11,293 nucleotides of DNA from NCBI GenBank assembly GCA_023404715.1, contig JAEYAR010000040.1, positions 1 through 11,293 on the forward strand. Direction: 5' to 3'. This DNA is from Bacillota bacterium. Its GTDB lineage: Bacteria; Bacillota; Clostridia; Christensenellales; Aristaeellaceae. Position numbers and translations under genes: made by a program. Below are positions 7,719 to 11,293 of this stretch, piece by piece. Under the pieces are notes generated by a model, which made no database searches, was not told where the DNA came from, and saw nothing but the letters and a program-made list of their open reading frames with translations. Each line of letters opens with the position of its first letter. Positions within the stretch are counted from its first letter, which is position 1.

Positions 7719-8773
7719 CGTACATGGAAACAGCCCGCGCGCAGGCGCAGGCGCTTAAAGGCTGCGCTCATGCGGCGATTTTGGCGATCGAATCCTCCTG
7801 CGACGAGACGGCGGCGGCCGTGGTACGGGATGGCCGCGAGGTCCTCTCCTCGGTCATCGCCTCGCAGATCGCCCTGCACGCGATCTACGGCGGCGTCGTG
7901 CCCGAAATCGCCTCGCGCAAGCACGTGGAGAGCGTTGATCCCGTGGTCGAGGAGGCGCTGTCGCAGGCGGGCATGCGCCTTACAGACGTCGATGCGGTCG
8001 CGGTGACCTACGGGCCGGGGTTGGTCGGCGCGCTGCTCATCGGCGTATCGGCTGCCAAGGCGCTGGCGTACGCAGCCCAAAAGCCGCTCGTCGCGGTCAA
8101 CCATATCGAGGGGCACGTAAGCGCCAATTATATCGCCCATGCGGATTTAAGGCCGCCTTTCGTCTGCCTCGTGGCCTCCGGCGGGCATTCGCACATCGTG
8201 CGCGTAGAGGATTACGGCGTCTATACTCTGCTGGGGCAGACGCAGGACGACGCGGCCGGCGAGGCGTTTGACAAGGCCGCGCGCGTGCTGGGCCTGCCAT
8301 ATCCCGGCGGGCCGCTGCTCGACAAGCTGTCCAAGGAGGGCGATCCGAACGCGCTGCGCCTGCCGCACGTGGTGACGCAAGGGAAGTACGACTACAGTTT
8401 CAGCGGGCTCAAGACCGCGCTGATCAACCAGGTGCACAAGCTGCGCCAGGGCGGGCTGGAGGTTCCCGCAGCGGACATCGCCGCGTCCTTTCAAAGGGCG
8501 GCGGTGGATATGCTCGCGGACAAGGCGCTGCTCGCCGCGCGCGATACCGGCGCAAAGACGCTCGCGCTCGCGGGCGGGGTCGCCTCGAATTCCTGCCTGC
8601 GCGAGACGCTGGACCGCCGTTGCCGGCAAGCGGGGATCGACCTGCGCATGCCCCCGCCGGTGCTATGCACGGATAACGCGGCGATGATCGGCAGCGCGGG
8701 CTACTACCGGCTGATGCGCGGGGAGTTGGCGGACCTCTCGCTCAATGCCGACCCGTCCCTGAAACTGGTCTGA
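7715..8773 (+). CDS. tsaD: tRNA N6-adenosine threonylcarbamoyltransferase TsaD
   Basis: TsaD transfers the threonylcarbamoyl group from TC-AMP to A37 of ANN-decoding tRNAs (t6A), working with TsaB and TsaE in the cytoplasm. The chosen TTG start gives 352 residues; the alternative ATG 7724 gives 349. Either adds about 20 residues before the usual family start at ILAIESSCDETAAAVV (22-37). Signatures seen: YGGVVPEIASRKH (58-70), YGPGLVGALLIG (99-110), the metal ligands of NHIEGH (H130, H134), SGGHSH (155-160), DDAAGEAFDKAARVLGLPYPGG (179-199), YSFSGLKTALI (227-237), LAGGVASN (285-292) and TDNAAMIG (319-326; D320 is the third metal ligand). All are intact. It is the last gene of the secA-led group and is followed by a terminator 34 bp downstream. 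tsaB and tsaE are not in the window. Confidence 0.96.
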   Translation: MTYMETARAQAQALKGCAHAAILAIESSCDETAAAVVRDGREVLSSVIASQIALHAIYGGVVPEIASRKHVESVDPVVEEALSQAGMRLTDVDAVAVTYGPGLVGALLIGVSAAKALAYAAQKPLVAVNHIEGHVSANYIAHADLRPPFVCLVASGGHSHIVRVEDYGVYTLLGQTQDDAAGEAFDKAARVLGLPYPGGPLLDKLSKEGDPNALRLPHVVTQGKYDYSFSGLKTALINQVHKLRQGGLEVPAADIAASFQRAAVDMLADKALLAARDTGAKTLALAGGVASNSCLRETLDRRCRQAGIDLRMPPPVLCTDNAAMIGSAGYYRLMRGELADLSLNADPSLKLV

Positions 8774-8806
8774 TTGCACAAAGAAAAAAGGCATTCAAAA
8801 CCGACT

Positions 8807-8836
8807 GGAGCAGACTTTGGGTCTGCTTCTTTTGTT
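8807..8836 (+). terminator. Rho-independent terminator after tsaD
   Basis: AGCAGAC (8809-8815) and GTCTGCT (8821-8827) form a perfect 7-bp stem around TTTGG. It extends outward by one G-T and one G-C pair to 8807/8829. The T-rich tract TCTTTTGTT follows at 8828-8836. It probably ends the secA-prfB-TIGR01906-tsaD transcript. Confidence 0.75.
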
Positions 8837-8869
8837 GCCGAAGATTTCGGTGCAAAAGCCTGTTCGCAA

Positions 8870-8983
8870 TGTGGAAAACCTTGCTTATTCACACCGGTTT
8901 TCCGCGAGACATGTGGAAAACCCGGGTTTTCGACAGGAAATCAACCTTTTTTCTGTGGATAACCCTGTGGGAGATGTGGAAAC
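8870..8983 (+). other. Cluster of DnaA-box-like sequences
   Basis: Sites that fit the DnaA box consensus TTWTNCACA: + strand TGTGGAAAA at 8870-8878 and 8912-8920, TGTGGATAA at 8954-8962 (perfect strong box), and - strand TTATTCACA at 8885-8893. Near-matches are TGTGGAAAC at 8975-8983, TTTTCGACA on the - strand at 8927-8935 (one mismatch) and TTTTCCGCG at 8898-8906 (two mismatches). The + strand starts at 8870, 8912, 8954 and 8975 are 42, 42 and 21 bp apart, multiples of two helical turns, so the sites share one DNA face. DnaA is the initiator ATPase and also a transcription factor. The array could be an origin, a DnaA-titrating cluster or a regulatory region for the gene at 9138. Binding is inferred from sequence only. 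Confidence 0.68.
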
Positions 8984-9022
8984 ATTTCTGATGGAAAAAT
9001 CATTTCAAAATAGAATTATTCC
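8984..9022. other. AT-rich block next to the DnaA-box array
   Basis: This stretch of 39 bases is roughly 75% A+T, in a window whose genes are strongly GC-rich. It starts immediately after the last DnaA-box-like site. The position fits a DNA unwinding element, but no clear DnaA-trio repeat (TAG/TAA triplets in series) was found. It also contains the -10-like hexamer TAGAAT at 9011-9016, with CTGATG 17 bp upstream, so it may simply hold the promoter of the amidase gene. From 9023 to 9124 no convincing further element is seen. Confidence 0.4.
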
Positions 9023-9137
9023 GACGCCCGCTGCATAGCCGTCAAATCCTTGCGTGCGCTCGACAAAATAGATGGCATGCAAACGGATGTTTTCGCATAA
9101 ATCTGCCCGAAAAGGTCTTCAAAAGGGGGCGTCCGGC

Positions 9138-9893
9138 ATGAGGAAGGGCGGGATCAACCGGTATACGGCGGCGCTGCTGAGCCTCGCGGGGCTATGCATC
9201 GCGGTGCTCAGCATGGCGGCGGGGGATAGCGCGATGGTCGCGGCGTCGGTGCAGGCAACGCAGGGCGTGCTCAGCGGGATGGTCGTCGCGGTGGATGCGG
9301 GGCACGGCGGATACGACGGCGGGGCGGTCGGCAGGGCGAGCGGCGTGGCGGAGAAGGGGCTCAACCTGGACGTCGCGCAACGGCTGTCGCGCCTGCTCAC
9401 GCAGGCGGGGGCCGACGTCGTAATGACGCGCACGGGCGATTACGCGCTGTGCGATGAAAACCCGCCGATCCGTAAAAAACTGCAGGACATGCAGCGCAGG
9501 GCGCAGATCGTGGGGGAGAGCGCGGCGCAGCTCCTCGTCAGCATTCACATGAACGAATATACCCGCCCCAGCCAGTCGGGGCCCCAGGTCTTTTACCGCG
9601 AGGGCTGCGACGCGGGCAGACTGCTGGCGGGCGTCCTGCAGCAGTCGCTGATCGACGGTCTCGCGCCCAAGAAGAAGCGCGAGGCGATGGCGGGCGACTA
9701 TTACATCCTCACGCTCGGCCTGCCCTCGGTGCTCGTGGAGTGCGGCTTTCTTTCCAACCCCGAGGAGGAAGCGCTGCTGCTCGACGCGCAGTACCGCCAG
9801 CGGATCGCGGAGGCGTTGTTCGACGGCGTCGTCAGCTGGACGGCGTTGCCGGGGGACCGGCCCGAGCCGCTGAAAAAGCTCGAAAGGTCGTGA
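9138..9893 (+). CDS. cwlD: CwlD-like N-acetylmuramoyl-L-alanine amidase
   Basis: A 251-residue Amidase_3 enzyme that cleaves the amide bond between muramic acid and the stem peptide of peptidoglycan. ATG 9138 is chosen because AAGGGGG (9123-9129) lies 8 nt upstream; an ATG at 9072 in the same frame has no such site. Residues 9-28 form a hydrophobic signal/anchor segment, so the domain acts outside the membrane. Zinc and catalytic residues are in place: H56 in VDAGHGGYDGGAVG (52-65), E72 in EKGLNLDVA, H137 in SIHMN, and E201 in VLVECGFLSNPEE. Size, single N-terminal anchor, lack of cell-wall repeats and the SGPQVFY motif (147-153) resemble B. subtilis CwlD (237 aa). CwlD helps make muramic-delta-lactam in the spore cortex. 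If orthologous, this implies an endospore former. A vegetative amidase of the same family is the alternative. Confidence 0.9.
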   Translation: MRKGGINRYTAALLSLAGLCIAVLSMAAGDSAMVAASVQATQGVLSGMVVAVDAGHGGYDGGAVGRASGVAEKGLNLDVAQRLSRLLTQAGADVVMTRTGDYALCDENPPIRKKLQDMQRRAQIVGESAAQLLVSIHMNEYTRPSQSGPQVFYREGCDAGRLLAGVLQQSLIDGLAPKKKREAMAGDYYILTLGLPSVLVECGFLSNPEEEALLLDAQYRQRIAEALFDGVVSWTALPGDRPEPLKKLERS

Positions 9894-9918
9894 CAAGGCG
9901 CGCTCCGTCTGGTATAAT
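9890..9918 (+). promoter_or_regulatory. Strong sigma-A-type promoter of mrnC-thyX
   Basis: -35 GTGACA (9890-9895, five of six consensus bases) and -10 TATAAT (9913-9918) are separated by exactly 17 bp. The -35 box overlaps the TGA stop of the amidase gene. Transcription should begin near 9925, so the in-frame ATG at 9926 would be leaderless and is unlikely to be the mrnC start. Confidence 0.78.
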
Positions 9919-9933
9919 AAGCTGAATGGATGC

Positions 9934-9950
9934 GCGCCGCGACGCGGCGC
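9934..9950 (+). other. GC hairpin in the mrnC leader
   Basis: GCGCCGC (9934-9940) and GCGGCGC (9944-9950) pair perfectly over 7 bp around a 3-nt GAC loop. The hairpin begins about 10 nt after the predicted transcription start and ends one base before the mrnC ribosome binding site. It may stabilise the 5' end of the mRNA or affect translation initiation; no T-run follows. Confidence 0.5.
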
Positions 9951-9951
9951 C

Positions 9952-9970
9952 GGGAGGAGCGACGCACTTG
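9952..9970 (+). promoter_or_regulatory. RBS that decides the mrnC start (TTG)
   Basis: GGGAGGAG (9952-9959) lies 8 nt before TTG 9968-9970. It is downstream of ATG 9926, so it cannot serve that codon, and it is too far from the next in-frame ATG at 9992. Confidence 0.65.
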
Positions 9971-10432
9971 CTGGATCTTTGGCTGGCGAAGATGAGCCTG
10001 CCGATGCGGGATATGGACGTGCGGATGATGAATCCGCTGCAAATGGCATATGTCGGCGACGCGGTGCACGCGCTCTTCGTGCGCACGCGTCTTTTTGCGG
10101 GTGGAGAAAACGTGGGGCGGATGCACAAGCACAGCAACCGCTGCGTCAGCGCGGCGGCGCAGTCGCAGATGCTCTTGAGGCTGGAGCCGCGGCTCACCGA
10201 GGAGGAGGCGCAGATCGTCCGCCGCGGGCGCAATGCCCACGCGCATCACGCCGCTCCCAAGAATGCGGATCCGGCGGATTACAGCCGGGCGACGGCGCTG
10301 GAGGCGCTGCTGGGCTATCTGTTCCTGACAGGGCGAGGCGACCGGCTTGCGGAGCTGATGGAGGCAGCCTTGCCGGACGCGCTCTTGCCGCAGGGCGCAA
10401 AGGGAACGAAGCAGGAGGAAACACATGGCTAA
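9968..10432 (+). CDS. mrnC: Mini-ribonuclease 3 (MrnC)
   Basis: A 154-residue double-strand-specific endoribonuclease: an RNase III catalytic domain without the dsRNA-binding domain. In B. subtilis the enzyme trims the ends of 23S rRNA precursor as a dimer and is 143 residues long. Family features seen: NPLQMAYVGDAVHALFVR (22-39) with catalytic D31, HKHSNRCVSAAAQ (53-65), EEEAQIVRRGRNA (78-90), PKNADPADYSRATALEALLG (97-116) with catalytic E112, and a hydrophobic helix YLFLTGRGDRLAEL. The last about 20 residues are poorly conserved. Start TTG 9968 is chosen from its ribosome binding site; the longer reading from ATG 9926 would add 14 residues encoded by the leader hairpin. The stop overlaps the thyX start by 8 bp, which indicates coupled expression from the promoter at 9890-9918. 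In B. subtilis mrnC sits beside cysS and rlmB. Confidence 0.93.
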   Translation: MLDLWLAKMSLPMRDMDVRMMNPLQMAYVGDAVHALFVRTRLFAGGENVGRMHKHSNRCVSAAAQSQMLLRLEPRLTEEEAQIVRRGRNAHAHHAAPKNADPADYSRATALEALLGYLFLTGRGDRLAELMEAALPDALLPQGAKGTKQEETHG

Positions 10433-11174
10433 GACACGGCAGAAGGTATTGCTGCTCAGGCATACGTACGACCCGGATGAAATCGTCGCGCTGGGCGCGC
10501 GGCTGTGCTACGCGCAGGCCGATGTGGATACGCTCCTAGAGCGCATCGCCAAGAAGGACCAGGCCTCCTTCATCGCGGGCGTCATGGCGCGCGGGCATCT
10601 GTCCGTCATCGAGCACGCGTCGTTCACGTTCGCCATCGAAGGCGTGAGCCGCACGCTGCTCGCCCAGATCACGCGCCATCGCATCGCCTCTTTCAGCGTG
10701 CAGTCGCAAAGGTACGTCTCCATGGGCGCGGGGTTTGACTACGTCGTGCCCCCGTCCATCGAGGCGTTGGGCGAGGAGGCGCAGGACGAGTTCGCGCGCC
10801 AGATGGAGACGATGCACGCCTGGTATGCCGATTGGCAGCGCCGCCTGGGCGACGCGGGCGAGCGGTCCAACGAGGATGCGCGCTTCGTGCTGCCGGGCGC
10901 TTGCGCGACGCGCATGCTGCTGACGATGAACGCCCGCGAGCTGCTGCATTTCTTCGAGCTGCGCTGCTGCGAGCGCGCTCAGTGGGAGATCCGCGCCCTC
11001 GCCTGGGAGATGCTGCGACTTTGCAAGCGTGCGGCGCCCGAGATCTTCGGCGCGGCCGGCCCTTCGTGCGTGCACGGGGCCTGCGCGGAGGGAAAAGCGT
11101 CGTGCGGGCGCATGGATGAGATGCGCTCTCGCGCGTCGGCGCTGGGCGAAGTTTTGGATGATACGAAGCGGTAA
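10425..11174 (+). CDS. thyX: Flavin-dependent thymidylate synthase ThyX
   Basis: A 249-residue enzyme that methylates dUMP to dTMP using methylenetetrahydrofolate and NADPH, with FAD as hydride carrier. The start is ATG 10425, with AGGAGG (10413-10418) 6 nt upstream. The ThyX signature RHRx7S is present as RHRIASFSVQS (84-94), followed by QRY. HLSVIEHASFTFAIEG (58-73) and NARELLHFFELRCCERAQWEIR (169-190) are the other conserved blocks for flavin and substrate binding. The C-terminal tail carries cysteines C215, C220 and C227 in a CVHGAC...CGRMDEMR pattern, which I recall from clostridial ThyX; its role is not known to me. It overlaps mrnC by 8 bp and is followed 34 bp later by another gene on the same strand. 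Having ThyX suggests a folate economy without a large dihydrofolate reductase demand. Whether ThyA is also encoded elsewhere cannot be seen. Confidence 0.97.
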   Translation: MAKTRQKVLLLRHTYDPDEIVALGARLCYAQADVDTLLERIAKKDQASFIAGVMARGHLSVIEHASFTFAIEGVSRTLLAQITRHRIASFSVQSQRYVSMGAGFDYVVPPSIEALGEEAQDEFARQMETMHAWYADWQRRLGDAGERSNEDARFVLPGACATRMLLTMNARELLHFFELRCCERAQWEIRALAWEMLRLCKRAAPEIFGAAGPSCVHGACAEGKASCGRMDEMRSRASALGEVLDDTKR

Positions 11175-11208
11175 GACGAACGATAAGAAAAAATAAAGGG
11201 GTGCCGAC

Positions 11209-11293
11209 ATGGCTTATTACGACAAATTTTCGGACAAGCGTCCAAACAAGCGCGAGGACTGGCGCGACGACGGGCATACGCGCCGCCCCAGGC
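11209..11293 (+). CDS. 5' end of a gene with a charged N-terminus, possibly rlmB
   Basis: ATG 11209 follows AAAGGGG (11195-11201) at 7-nt spacing and the frame is open to the window end (28 complete codons). The start MAYYDKFSDKRPNKREDWRD is rich in Lys, Arg and Asp and looks disordered. In Bacillota the gene after mrnC, or after mrnC-thyX, is often rlmB, the 23S rRNA Gm2251 2'-O-methyltransferase. That enzyme can carry a charged N-terminal extension before its SpoU domains. The CDS is well supported by its start signals, but the product is inferred from context only. Confidence 0.6.
   Translation, partial: MAYYDKFSDKRPNKREDWRDDGHTRRPR

Noticed and set aside
8774..8962. Short ORF after tsaD with repeated CGKP-like segments
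   Set aside because: It starts at a TTG directly after the tsaD stop, has no ribosome binding site and runs through the terminator. The CGKP repeats are simply the DnaA-box repeats translated.
8817..9038. Second short ORF over the same region with VEN repeats
   Set aside because: It is another reading of the TGTGGAAAAC repeats, with no start signals. It begins inside the terminator hairpin.
9075..9102. Possible sporulation sigma-G-like promoter (GCATG, 16 bp, CATAAAT) before the amidase gene
   Set aside because: The -10 part misses two bases of the usual CATnnTA pattern and the spacing is short. It would fit CwlD biology but the sequence support is too weak.
9072..9137. Upstream ATG extending the amidase by 22 residues
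   Set aside because: There is no ribosome binding site before 9072. The extension is basic and would put the signal segment unusually far from the N-terminus, while 9138 has AAGGGGG at 8 nt.

Overview
The window looks like a GC-rich chromosomal segment from an anaerobic, probably spore-forming member of the Clostridia. This is inferred from gene content, not from a database match. Supporting signs are a secA-prfB pair as in Bacillota, strong AGGAGG-type ribosome binding sites, a CwlD-like spore cortex amidase, a mini-ribonuclease III gene followed by a flavin-dependent thymidylate synthase, and consensus TATAAT promoters. Every gene I can support lies on the + strand.

Layout. (1) 1-303: the 3' end of a small unrecognised protein, closed by a rho-independent terminator at 311-339. 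(2) 450-2879: a soluble hybrid sensor histidine kinase with a C-terminal receiver domain and a cysteine motif in its N-terminal sensory region. (3) 2923-8836: a probable operon starting at a good sigma-A-type promoter. It holds secA, prfB (RF2, read through a programmed +1 frameshift), a TIGR01906/DUF1461-type membrane protein and tsaD, and ends in a terminator at 8807-8836. (4) 8837-9137: an AT-richer non-coding region with a dense array of DnaA-box-like sequences, followed directly by an AT-rich block. (5) 9138-9893: a CwlD-like N-acetylmuramoyl-L-alanine amidase. (6) From a near-consensus promoter at 9890-9918: mrnC, thyX (8-bp overlap) and the start of a further gene with a charged N-terminus, possibly rlmB, cut by the window end.

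Most of the window is housekeeping: protein export (SecA), translation termination (RF2), tRNA t6A modification (TsaD), rRNA maturation (MrnC) and dTMP synthesis (ThyX). Two signals stand out. First, the prfB recoding site uses UAA, not the usual UGA, as the in-frame stop. Because RF1 also reads UAA, this changes the logic of the classic RF2 autoregulatory loop. Second, the tsaD-cwlD intergenic region carries four consensus-type DnaA boxes plus several near-matches. Three + strand boxes are exactly 42 bp apart and a fourth near-match follows at 21 bp, next to a roughly 75% AT block. This resembles an origin or a DnaA-binding cluster, although the flanking genes are not those usually found at oriC.

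I see no CRISPR array, tRNA or rRNA gene, insertion sequence or phage gene in the window.
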